From the NCBI RefSeq assembly GCF_029852145.1, contig NC_079976.1, positions 930,001-994,000 of the forward strand: a DNA stretch of 64,000 bases. Direction: 5' to 3'. The notes under the pieces are model-generated. The model was given only the letters and a program-made list of their open reading frames with translations, did no database searches and had not been told where the DNA came from. The position numbers were made by a program, and so were the translations under genes. This DNA is from Microplitis mediator (Eukaryota; Arthropoda; Insecta; Hymenoptera; Braconidae). Below, one piece after another: positions 1-12,200 of the stretch. Each line of letters starts with the position of its first letter. Position 1 is the first letter of the stretch.

Positions 1-27
1 ATTACATAATAAGATATTAAAAATTAC

Positions 28-250
28 TATGCGTAATGTATTTTTTGCTAAGACGATTATATTTTTTACTATTTGTATAGTAAATTTTACTATCAAGTAC
101 TATTAATAAATTCAAATTTAAGAAAATCAATTTTCTAATACAATACAGGATTTTTTACTATACAAAATATTAAAAATTACTATTCGCAATGTATTTTTTG
201 CTAACACGATTATATTTTTTTACTATCTGTATAGTAAATTCTACTATGTA
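28..250. repeat. Two tandem copies of an AT-rich ~150-bp unit
   Basis: The segment around ATTACTATGCGTAATGTATT recurs about 150 bases later with few changes, each copy followed by CGATTATATTTTTT and TATAGTAAAT. Related TTACTAT and AGTAAAATTTACTA motifs recur at 500-530 and 735-880. The MITE at 532-733 may therefore lie inside a larger element built from these motifs. Confidence 0.55.
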
Positions 251-299
251 TAGATAAAATTAAAAGTTGGAGGGGATAGTATATACAAACATGTATTAC

Positions 300-520
300 A
301 AGTTCTGAAACTTTTGTTCAAAGGACACATCGGGCCGTCACACATTGGAAAGGACTCGCGCGCGGGAGATCAGGGTTCGAATCTCGGTTGGATCAAATGA
401 TTTTTTAAAAAATAAAAATCCACACCAACACCAATACAGATGACAGAAATAATAATAATAATAATCAATATATATATATGATATATAATAATAATAATAA
501 TAATAATAATCAAAATTTAC
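300..520 (+). repeat. tRNA-derived SINE-like fragment with (AAT)n tail
   Basis: A B-box-like GGTTCGAATC (374-383) sits in a tRNA-like context, flanked by GAT and ATC arms. About 60 bases later comes an ATA/AAT microsatellite (447-515), the usual 3' end of insect SINEs. No A box is convincing, so the 5' part is degraded. Confidence 0.45.
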
Positions 521-531
521 TAAATGGGGTA

Positions 532-733
532 CACACAAAAAAAAAATTCTCGACTGAAGGTAAATATTCTTGATTTAAGAAAATTTTTTTGGAGACCTAA
601 ATTTTCTCAGATAAAGTAGAAATCTTCTCCAACCAAGACGAATTCTCTTGGCTCAAGAAAATCTTGACTTGAATCCCGAAAACGTTTGTCTTCAAAAATA
701 TTTTCTTGACTCAAGATATCTGTTTTTTCTGAG
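532..733. mobile_element. CACAG-type MITE (copy related to 60418-60638)
   Basis: The 202-bp element is flanked by TA on both sides. Internally it carries TTCTTGATTTAAGAAAATTT, CTTGGCTCAAGAAAAT and related half-palindromes. It is the reverse complement of the element at 60418-60638 over nearly its whole length. Its termini have drifted (CACACAAAA left, CTGAG right). Confidence 0.6.
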
Positions 734-2676
734 TAGTAAAATTTACTAAACGACTTGTAAAATATGCTAATCTGTTTATGAATTTTTCATATAAATCATA
801 AGCGTTTCAAGATTACTATCCAAATTTAGTAATTATTCTCATATTTTTTAGTAAAATTTACTATATTTTTTTCTCCGTGTAATAATAATTATTATTTGTT
901 TTTACTATCGGATAAAAAAAAAAGTGATACTTTGTCCGTAAAATTATAAAAAATATCGAGTTTCAAATTAATGAGAAAAAAAAAATTCAGCTCACTGAAT
1001 TTTTAGTTTTAATTCATTTCGATTAAAGTTAAATTACAGTACTGTATAATGGATATAATTATCCGATAATTTTCATCGCAGATTTAAAACGAGATACGGC
1101 TGAAAGTTTCACGTGATGAGTCCGCGTAATTTTCTCGTTTATGTATTTACTTATTATTTATATTTATAATAATAATTATCGAGCCAACAAAACTAAAAAT
1201 GAATTGTTGTTGTTGTTGTTCGATAAACAAAGTGAGGATTAAAAATAATAAATATGTTAAATTTATTCAACGTATAAACATATGTATATTAGATAAAAAG
1301 GATCGTGTGATTTTCCATGCAAATTGAGTTGTCTGACTGTCATTATGTTAATAAAAATAATGACAAGTATCAGCTGCCGTAATGGCTGTCGCTCGTTGGA
1401 TTTTTAATGTCAAGAAATTTCATCTGGCTCATGCATGAGACAAAATATTTATAAATACATATATATATATGTATAATGACATAGCATTCTTTCAGTAATT
1501 TTGTCAGCTTGACGTTCGTAAGTCATTACTACGCCTTCCGTCATCGAGACTATTTGTATTAACGACACCCAAGAAATAAAAATAAATAATTATTATTTTT
1601 CACTACTCGAAGACCGACAAGATAAATTTTAAAATAAAAAACTTCGGGATTTGTAGCTGTCGAAATAAGTAATTAATAAACAAATAAATATAACAAGGGT
1701 GTGAGTTAAAATATTTATAATTGGAAGCACAAATTAGGTGCCGGTGGCTGATGGCTGGCAAGAGCGTCGCGGTTGATAATAAAAATAAATAAAAATAAAC
1801 CGGGCATCAACGTTAATAAATATATATATTGTAAGAAATAATGGCGCACGAGCCAAATGTATTCGGTTATTAATTTAAAGAAACCACTGGATGCCTGAAA
1901 AAGGACCCCCAGTGTGTGTCAGGGAATTTCTTTTACTCACTTAGTCCTAGAGGAGATCGGCTAGGCCCAGCTCCCCCACCACCGGTCAGCGTATATGGGA
2001 CTTGAGACAATGGCCGCCCGCAGCGCTGATGTCTCCGACGACGTCTGGGACCCCCGCCGAGACGCGGGCGCCGTTCACCTTTTACTTATAGAGACGTCAC
2101 TTATCGGTCCCATCGTTTTCAGATCCTCCAGCCTCCCCCACCGAGCGAATCCGAGCGATCTACACGATTTATCGGGTTTGTATTCTCACGGATTTATGGA
2201 CGGGCGACAAAGGGCCACGCGCTAGGGCCATTACTAAATATATATATGTATTATATTATAATATAAGTCTCTGCTCTTTTACTGCTGATGGCTCGCTAAT
2301 AGTACTTACGACGTGTGAGGTGTCTTGTTGCTCAAATGCATCATGCCCTCGTCAGTTTAAATATTTCTAACATGTTCCCGGCCACATTCCGCTACTTAAT
2401 CCTCCATTAATATCATCAGATATTTATATCAACATATATATCTACTATATTATAATCAGTATCTACGGTCGCCAATAGGTCGTTCAGCGGTTGTAAGAAA
2501 TTTTGTTTTATTTTCGATGATCAGAAGTCGAATCGGATTTCAAATGCAGGAAACAAAATTTCTGTTGTTTCAAAAATTGACTATGCGTCAGATTTACCAA
2601 TTAGCGGAAAAATCAAAAGAACATTTGTCTACAATTTTATGTCAATGTTAAAGAGTGCGTGGGCGCCAGATGTCTA
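734..2676. other. Noncoding AT-rich DNA with one GC-rich island
   Basis: No exon or element is supported. The stretch at 1900-2220 is GC-rich and carries CCGCCCGCAGCGC-type sequence. It gives a 76-codon open frame (1995-2225) with no recognisable product. It may be a regulatory island or a conserved noncoding region. Confidence 0.4.
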
Positions 2677-2899
2677 CACAGAAAAAAAGGATTTCTTGGC
2701 GCAAAAAATTTTTTCTTGTTCTAAGAAAATTTTTGTATTATAAAGTGAAAACAAAACTTTTCTTGGGATAAGAAAAAATTTTCTCGGAACAAGAAAAAAA
2801 TTTTTTAGGCGAGAAAAAAATTCTTGAGCCAAGAAAAATTTTTGTCTTCAATTCATAATACGAAATATTTCTTGCGCCAAGAAATTCTTTTTTTCTGTG
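2677..2899. mobile_element. CACAG-terminated MITE
   Basis: Termini CACAGAAAAAAAGGATTTCT and its inverted counterpart ending TTTTTTTCTGTG enclose 223 bp, with TA duplicated on each side (2675-2676, 2900-2901). The interior is a series of CAAGAAA/TTTCTTG inverted modules. It is the same family as 63397-63623. Confidence 0.75.
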
Positions 2900-3217
2900 T
2901 AATAACCGATTTTTTTACACTGTAGGGATTTGGGGCAGACGGAATTTTTCTCGAAATTTTGTCAATTTAATGATGATAATTTTTCTTTATTTTCTAAATA
3001 ATTTCGGATTAATATGACCGGTTATTGGGAAAAAATCCATGTGGGGTAAATTGGGCGCCAAAAAGATGAAATAATAAGAGAGCAATTTAAATAAATACTT
3101 ACACCCTGCAGATGTTGACAGCAATTTGGCGGCAGGTTGAGCGTAAAAATAACACAATAAATAATTATCCCAAAACATAAATATGTTTCTGTTAAAGAAT
3201 AATTGACTTATACTCAC

Positions 3218-3229
3218 GGAGGATGGATC
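3218..3229 (-). CDS. sowah: Probable 12-base SOWAH microexon (DPSS)
   Basis: The minus strand reads TTCTGTTTCAG, then GATCCATCCTCC, then GTGAGTATA. Both splice sites are near consensus and the 12 bases are in phase 0. They encode DPSS, which follows RQK of exon 6 and would lead into the expected glycine of the next ankyrin motif. The splice sites are seen; the assignment to this gene is inferred from frame, from order and from fit to the family. It lies about 35 kb from exon 6. A transcript read across it would settle the matter. Confidence 0.5.
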
Positions 3230-6200
3230 CTGAAACAGAATAATCTCAATGAGTTTCTTTTGGCATCGAGTAGTTTTATGCGAAGGTTAAGGTTATGCTA
3301 CAACTCGCCGGTCCATGTTCTGTGTAGGTTTTAATAAAAAATTTTAATTGATAATGAATCGCGCGTTTTCTTTTACCGGTATAATTTAGCGGTTAGAGCG
3401 GTTCTTGTGTTGCGGTTTTACGTCAATCTTTTATCCTCGAATCCGCGGGGCTCTGGCATTTATTATTATTCCCTATCCAACACGCAATATCATAACATAA
3501 CGAGGCTTCTCCCTCGCTTTGTTATTAAAAGTTTATCCAGGTTTCTAGAATACGTGAGTGATAAAGAAGGGAAAAAGCTCGCGGCGATTTTGCGGTTAAG
3601 TACTTTGCCTTTCCTCCGCGAATATCTCAAGGAACTTTCTGCGGTTTATAAAATATAGTACATGCTTTTCATTTTTTTCAGCCACCCATACACCCGTACA
3701 TACATATCTATATATATATATATATTAGACTGTTTCAAATTAAGCGACTATTTTTTTTTTTTTGAAGAACTTTGAAAAATCGAAAGGGTATGTTAAAATA
3801 TGTTGACAGTTAAGATATGAGCTCTTAATATTGATATTTAGAGGTGGCTGTTTATAATTTTCGGTTTTTCATTTAGTAACATGGTAAAAAATACATAACT
3901 TCCGAAAAAATCAAGATACAGAAAATTTCTTCCCAAATATTTTGTAGCAAATTTACCGACCTACAAAAAAGGTCTTTTATGATTTTTGCATAAATTCAAC
4001 CATTCACAAGATAACCGACGTCAAAGTTTGATACAATTCGAAGAACTTGTTTTTGCTCGTTCTGAATTTTATACCATGTCGACTAATGAGAATTCAGCAA
4101 TTCTTAATATAGTTTTTTGTAGGAAATTGAATGCTCTACAAAAAAAGTCTCTTATCATTTTTTGATAAATCCATCTGTTCAAAAGTTATTGGAGCATGAA
4201 ATCAAGTTAGAGTAAATTTTTAGATCTTTTTACTTTTCCGGCGAAACTATCGGACTTATTATAAAATGTCATAGGATATTTTTTGTAGACGACTTTATTA
4301 TCTAGGAATTATCATTGATAAAGTTTTTTGGAATTCTGCATTGTTTTCTAGTTATTTCCATTTTATTGCCAAGCACCGAAAAAAAAATAATTCTTATCGA
4401 TTTTAAGAGCTTGGCAATAAAATGGAAATAACTAGAAAACAATGCAGAATTCCAAAAAACTTTATCAATGATAATTCCTAGATAATAAAGTCGTCTACAA
4501 AAAATATCCTATGACATTTTATAATAAGTCCGATAGTTTCGCCGGAAAAGTAAAAAGATCTAAAAATTTACTCTAACTTGATTTCATGCTCCAATAACTT
4601 TTGAACAGATGGATTTATCAAAAAATGATAAGAGACTTTTTTTGTAGAGCATTCAATTTCCTACAAAAAACTATATTAAGAATTGCTGAATTCTCATTAG
4701 TCGACATGGTATAAAATTCAGAACGAGCAAAAACAAGTTCTTCGAATTGTATCAAACTTTGACGTCGGTTATCTTGTGAATGGTTGAATTTATGCAAAAA
4801 TCATAAAAGACCTTTTTTGTAGGTCGGTAAATTTGCTACAAAATGTTTGGGAAGAAATTTTCTGTATCTTGATTTTTTCGGAAGTTATGTATTTTTTACC
4901 ATGTTACTAAATGAAAAACCGAAAATTATAAACAGCCACCTCTAAATATCAATATTAAGAGCTCATATCTTAACTGTCAACATATTTTAACATACCCTTT
5001 CGATTTTTCAAAGTTCTTCAAAAAAAAAAAAATAGTCGCTTAATATGAAACAGTCTAATATATATGTATATGGATAATGTATAAATATAAATCCGAAGAA
5101 ACCGTTATTGCCGGATACCTGCAACTACCGCAATGTATGTGCGCAATAGATAATAAATATATAGATACAAGTATCAGTAGCTTTTATATATTATGTACGC
5201 GCACGGGTTATTATGTTGCGTGCGCTCGGCAAAAAATTTAACGGGGTAAAAAATTCGCCGGGGTTTTAGCCTCGCGTTTTATTTAAGGTTTTATAATATT
5301 TTATGCTAAGCAACGATGGCTTAAGCATCGGAACATCTATATTTATGTAGTCGATAAAATAAGGCTGAGGACAAAGAAGAGAAATGAAACGCCGGTTGGC
5401 TAAATTGAACGCAATTTTCAGTCTCGGAGTATGCATAACAAATTATTGATCGGAGAACGTCTTTATACCTTTAAGTTGGCAACCGTATAAAAGGGGAATC
5501 AAACTCCTGCCTGTCGTATATACTTTCGTCCATCTTCTCCGTCATCCTCCTTTCTGTGTATTATAAACCAGCGTTGCTATATATATTTATATGTATGAAG
5601 ACGAGTAGCGGGGGAGATGAGACAGTGAACGGTTGTTTCGTCGCAGGTACGCGTCACCGTTTACATTCCAATTATTTTGCCCGCATAATTCGCGGGCTCT
5701 TGTGAAATTATCTGCCTACATATATATAAGCTGGTGGCTCAATGACTGGGCGAAAATAAAAGTTGAATAACATTTTGACGTCGATAAATTTTTTAAAAAA
5801 ATTACGGGGAGTTGGAGTTGGGAATGGAAGAGTTTAAAAAAGCGCATAAATAAAATAGAATATGTGGTTTTTTTTTCGAGTACATGAGTTTAGTTACTGG
5901 CGAGTGGAGGCGTCTCATGTGGATCGTTTGGTATCGGGCTGGAATGAAATTATTTTCGGCGGAGAATTAATAAAACGGGTGACAAGAGAGACGGGGATAT
6001 TGTTAGCGGAAACAAGTGGAAACAAGAGACAGAGGTATGGCTGTGAAAACGTTTGGTACTCGGGTGGGAATTTAGTTTTCCTCGTTTAATCATGCGTCGG
6101 GCCCGTGGACGGAGTGCAGACGAGAGCTCGCGGGTGTCACGGGATCGGTGAGTAGACCAGGGGGGAACAGGGAGAGGGAGACGGGGTGGCTGAAGGGAGA

Positions 6201-9200
6201 AGAGTTAACGGGCACAGGGGCCACAGGGAGAGAGGAAGAGAGACAACGAGAGAACGGCACTCGAGCCGTCATTTGTCAGGAGCTGTCGCGCCACGAGCGT
6301 GTTTCTGTTCCAGCGGTGCAGATAGCGGCCCGTCCATAGGCCGTTCATCTTTATTCCTTTATATATATGTATATCTATATGTATAAATGTATATATGTAT
6401 AGCAGGAGTACGAACACATTGGAACACCCCTACCCTCATTTAAAAGCATTGCAGTACCTTGTGTTCTCCCCACCAGCGTTTCCGCGGCTGGCACCTCACC
6501 CGTCGCTTAAACGTCCCCACGTCCCCCTGTACACGACTCCCTCGAACTCATTTAATTACAACAAACAATTTATTAGGTCCATCCGGGATCCGCCCACGGG
6601 CATAAAATGGCGCGTCTGCCTCACTCGGAGCATCGGCAGAGCCCAGAACCCGCCAGAAAATACCCACCGGATGAGCCAGACGATTTAAACCGAGTAAGCA
6701 ACTGTTTGGTGAAATTGCCTAGACACCCAACACCCAACACCCAGCACCCAAAATTTCTCTATTCTGTTCTACGCTATTCTATTCTATTCTATTCTATCAG
6801 AAGGGTGCTAGTGTGCAACTGAAAATGGGGACGGGTTTAATTCACGCGTCCCAATTCGGGGTGCATAATCAGAATATGTGCTGGTAATTTAACGCCGGAC
6901 AATAGTCTGCTCAGATTTTCATGACTTTAATACTTTTATTGTGACATATGTATTTTTTATATGTCTGCGGTGGTTCTGGAATATGATTTAAGCCGGTAAA
7001 GAGAACAACTCAAGAGTTAACTGCAGTTGTTTATAAATAATATATCTCTCATGTCCCTTCTGTACTCTTCTCCATTTGCCGAAGCACACGCGCATTATTG
7101 AAAATAAGAATAAGAATCGGAAAAAAAAAAATAAAAAAAAAAAAGAGCCAGGGCTCGAGGAAGATGCCGGGTAGGCACATCTTTTATTCATCCGACAGAG
7201 TGGAGCCTCAATTTGAATTGAATAGGATTTATAAATTATTTCAAATTATTGCCGGTATCCTCGCTGGCTGACAAACTCTGAGCTGCCCGGTTATTGCGCC
7301 TGTACATTTGCTAATGCTTCCGGTAATGTCATGCTCGCCGAATATCATCACTATATAAAAATGGTGTATTACCGTACGATGGACGGTGTGGCTCAATAAG
7401 TTATAGATCAAATTGAACGGAATATAGTATAGGGCCGGATAGCTCAACTGGTAGAGCACTCGGCGCGATACCGAATTGGTCTGGGTTCGATTCCCAGTTC
7501 GGGCTATCTATATTTTTCTCAATTTATCTATAAATTGTCTTATTGAGAAGGTTATTGCACGCCTCGGAAGCGAAGCGGAGAGGTTGTGCTTTATAACCGA
7601 CCTGTCAAGGTCACACGATTTCCACTCATTAAAGTGCATATATTTTTTTTTTTTATTACTCTTACACATTATGAAAAGCACATCAATATAAAGCTGAAAC
7701 ACTAATAAATAATCCTGATACTTTTTTTAATTTGTCTAATATGTATTAATATAAAAAAAAGTTCATTCAAAAAATTTATCGTGGACGTCCATTAGTCTGT
7801 GGTTAAAAAAAACGGCGTGGTACGGATATCTCGAGAACGACTTGACGAAACTACTTAATTTTTTTTTCAAAATTTTCAGAAATAAGCAAAGAAGGTTCCT
7901 TTCGAAAATCACTACTGTAGGCCTTTTCGTTTTTTTAAAAATAAATCATTACGGTTAAAACCGGCAATCTTACATGTAAACAAACACACACTGCCGCCAT
8001 TTTTCATTAGGAATGTTCTCCTTATTTATTTTTTTTTTACTTTTATTACCGTATATTTACCATGGAAATTTCTATGGGAAAAGAGCGGGATATTCAATTT
8101 TATTCGAAATTTAACTTTTAAAAAAAAACATAACATGAGCTTTCGAGGTGTGCACTTTTGGATTTTCCAAATTTTTTTGCATGTTTGCATGTTTAGGTTT
8201 CTACTATATAAAAATGGTCCGGTAGCATTGTCAGAGTTTACTTAGACAGCGAGTATTTTTGCATCTCCTCGCTTTATTAATCCATTAAACGGGAACGGAA
8301 ATACGGCGGGGTTTACAAAGGGGATCCCGGTTAATCCGAAAATTATTTTTCGAGCATAATATTTGTGTTATAATGAAAGACTCGGAGCGACGGTAGGCTT
8401 GTGTGCGATACTCAGCAGTAAGGTAGCTGGCAGGGCGTGCCACCTATATGCGCCCGTCGTAAATATGATAATCCCGAGGTATCAGAGCTACCCGGTGGCT
8501 CGAGGTGATAACGACTATTATATGCGAATGTGCGACGAAAAGGGAATTAGGTAAATCGTTTGTTAGTTGAGTAGTCCGTCGTCGCACACGAGAGATGATG
8601 ATACCATGTTCCACTTAACCTCTTTTATCCTGTACACTTGTAATCTTTTATATATTATAACTCATAAATTTAACTAAATCTTTTGGATTTTCTTTATCAT
8701 TCAACACATTCGTTATTTACTATTTATCCGCTTATGTATGTCCACTAATTGCCGTCCGCGCTTTCACATATTTTAAATTCGTCGATCTCGAATCTGGACG
8801 GAGTAATTCGGAAAATTGTCCGATTGATTCCTTTCGCGTTGTCGAGTATGCAGCTGACAAATCGAAAAGTTTGTTCTTGATATGGAATCTAACGGTATCC
8901 ATTTGTTAGCTCGGCTATAAAATGGACGTTCTCATGTCAGTGGGTGTAACCAGGCCAAAAGGAAGGTTTAACCTGATTTATAGAATTACCTTTTTTTTCC
9001 CATGTTTACTTGTTTATAGTCATTTTTTATTTGGAGGTACAAACCAGAAATTTATTGGACTGGCGCAAAAAAAAGTCAGTTTTCAATGCATGGCAGAAAT
9101 GTTTTCAGTAACGAACCCCAAGTCCATTTTTGGAAAAATGTTACAGCAATTTTTGAAACCCACAGTAAACTTTTTCATTTTCGGAGATGATTGGTCATTG

Positions 9201-12200
9201 AAATTTGGAAATTTTACATTTCTGGCTGGCTCGAACTATAGTTGATACCTTCAAAAATTACCCTGATTAAACAACTGAATTCGACCGAATTTAAAATTTT
9301 AATTCTGTTATATTCTGTCGAATTCTGCAAAACAGAATTCAACTGAATTGAAAATTTGAATTTGAATTAAACAGAATGAAACCGATTTAAAAATTTCAAA
9401 TTCGTTTTAATTCAGTTTAATTCGGATTCAGAACCAGAAATTGGTGAATTATTTTCGAATTAATCAGAATTACCCGGGTCAAAAATAAAACTTGATTCAG
9501 GCTCGCTTCGCCTTATTTTCTTTTGAGGTTATCGATTTGCCGACGATTTTTTGATAAGATCTCGACTTTTTCGACTCAAATTTAATTTTTTTAAACTTTT
9601 TGAACTTTTTTGATCTTAGTTTCAACTTATTCGTCTTTACTTTGAGCACGATAGTCATTCACATTACTTTTGACTTGTTGAATCATGCAAAAAAAAGTCA
9701 TTTATTCGCCTTACTTTTGCCTTAATATATAAAAATTATTATGATACTGAAGTTAGCAGACGTCTAATAATTTTTGGATTTTTTTTTAGACGGTAAATTA
9801 TAAAAAAAAAAATATTTGAACAAATTGCACCTGTTGTTTTTTAAATTTTCTACATGTGCATATTTTTAGTTTTTGTTTTTTTGTAATTGATTTGGTGAAA
9901 AAAAAATCCGAAAATTACTAATTGTCTGCTAACTTCAGGATCATAAATTATTTCACCTTAGTTCTGACTTTTTCGACTTATACTGTAAGTCGAATAAGTC
10001 TAAACCAAGTCAATTTCGACTTGATTTCAACTTTTTCGTCTTGAATTGTGACTAAAGTAAGCCAGTTAAGTCTAAACCAAGGCGAAAACTTAATATATAT
10101 CATACCTCCGTAAAAAAAAGTCGATTTTGTCTTGTGAAAAACGGCTCCAAATTTCGACTTGGTAAACCAAGTCTAAATCAAGTTTTATTTTTGACCCGGG
10201 TAAACCGAATAGAATTATTTAAATTCGTTTTAATTTGGACAAATTCTGGTTTTCCTGCCGAATTAGACAGAATTCATTTTTAAGTTAGGTACCGAATTAA
10301 CAGAATTTATCTGAATTAAATAGAATTAAAAATTTAATTCTGTTTAAATCGATCGAATTCAGTTGTTTAATCAGGGTAAATTGTAAACTTGAAGGTAAAA
10401 TTTTTGAACACAGTGCGAAATTGCAACTTTTGACAAAAACTTCAAAGCGAAGTTAAGTTTTAAGTGTAAGCGTTAATTTCTTTTCTGTGAACTAAAGAAG
10501 GCCATGAGAAAATTGAAAAATTCACGCGGCGATTATTGATTGCGGCACTTACGTGTGACATGTGTCGCGATACTTATCATACATTATACGCATACCGTAT
10601 GACATTATACCTCGAATACACATATATAATATTATAAATATGTGCGTGGCGTTCTCGTTGGCATCAAGGTCTTATGTACGACACAATCTACAGGATTATA
10701 AAATAAGTGTACAATTATTGTTACATCAACCGAGTTACCGATCTCCAAAACCAAAAACACCCTTTTGAATTATTTACCTAATTAAAATAACCATCAGAAA
10801 ACTACCTTGGGCAACTTATCAACCAAAAGATTTATCGAAAAATTTAATCTAAAATCGTTTCGTAAAACTAAAAATGGGTTTGTAAGAATCAGTTATTATT
10901 TATATTTTTTTTTATGTAATTGACTTATTAGCCTGTCAATCATCAGGCGCCCAAACTAATAGCAGTTGCTTCTGGGGCTTAAAGAGAAAAACCCAGTAAA
11001 CATACCTTTTAACTTAAATGTCGCACGTAATGTTTGCGTCCCGTAGCCTTGGCTACGTAAATGCTCGCAATTATATCACCATAATTTAAACATATATATA
11101 TAAATATAAACATGCACACGTGAATATTATAATAAGCCAACAAGTTGTGGAAACAGGTAGATAATACAAGAATAAAGCATTACTAAACAGAGCTTTCAAA
11201 AAGTTTGTTGCAATAATAGCCAGCTATATATATATATATATATATATGTTGCAAACACGCTGCGTTATAAATACCGCGTATTAAAGGTACATATAGGAGA
11301 ATAGGAGCTTTTAAATGAACTAGCCAGAGTATCTAGCAGTGGATGTGTGTATATCTAGTGAGAAGTAATATATACAGAAGGATTCCCGCAGGTAAAGTTT
11401 GGGAGTAAAGGCGTACCGTCAATTAGCTTGAAATAATGAACGTGTTTCGGCTCCTTTTGTTTCTTCGTCGTTCGCCCCAGAGCCAGATATATATGTATAT
11501 ATGTATATATACCGACCGTAGCTAATGTTGCCTTGGTACAGCTTCTGTATTTAGTTGTGTGCTGTTCACTACATAGTTACAGCCTGTGGAGCTAAAGCTA
11601 GCGGACTTGCTGTAGAAAACTCGCGACGTTATAATGAAGTCTCTTATAATACTCAGTACCCGGGGATTTTAACCTGATACCTCAGCAGGCTCTTGCTCAG
11701 GCTCTACCTCTACCTCTGCTATACCTTCGCCTCTGGCTTTGCCTGTTCTTGTTGTTCTTCTACATGGGGAATATTCCTTGGTGTAGTGGCGTAGAGATGT
11801 ATCCTGGAGCCTCAGGAAATACCCGAGTAGTTTAATGTCTGAGCTTTTTTGGATACGGACTAACAATGAAGCTTGTTTGCTTACTTTTAATTACTATTTT
11901 ATCTGGCTTTCATAATTCTCGATACTATTTAGACTTCTTTTGTATGCAGGTTATTAAATTAAATCCACTTGTAAAGAAGGTAATTATTTTTTTCCGGTGA
12001 GATAATAGTAATTAAGGCTAAATAAGTTGTATGGTATTTGTTTTTTTTGAATTAAAAATATGTTTGTAATTTTTTTTGGGATTAAATTGATTCAATATCG
12101 GCTATCAGTTAGGATGACGATCGGTACATATTTCTTTGGGGTTTAAAATAAAAGAGTAAGATGACGATTTATAAAAGTAAGCGTGTGTGTGTGTGGGTCG

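Larger units (their letters stand above)
9261..10376. mobile_element. Outer element with CCCTGATTAAACAAC termini
   Basis: The left tip CCCTGATTAAACAACTGAAT and its inverted copy ending GTTGTTTAATCAGGG (10376) are flanked by TA. The interior consists of repeated AATTCTGTT/ACAGAATT-like modules (AATTCGGT, GAATTAAAAC). It is split by the CCCGGGTC element at 9473-10200. Confidence 0.78.

Noticed and set aside
374..383. Possible functional tRNA gene at the B box
   Set aside because: No A box or complete cloverleaf; followed by a microsatellite tail, so a SINE fragment is more likely.
3407..3658. 83-codon frame near the microexon
   Set aside because: Plus strand, opposite to the host gene, no domain and no splice partners.
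3728..5055. Microinversion or assembly error as an explanation of the palindrome
   Set aside because: Inverted tips with TA on both sides and a related element at 21398 support a real transposable element, though long reads would be needed to exclude an artefact fully.
8922..9245. 107-codon plus-strand frame
   Set aside because: No recognised family, no upstream signal, Phe-rich from T-rich DNA; probably chance.
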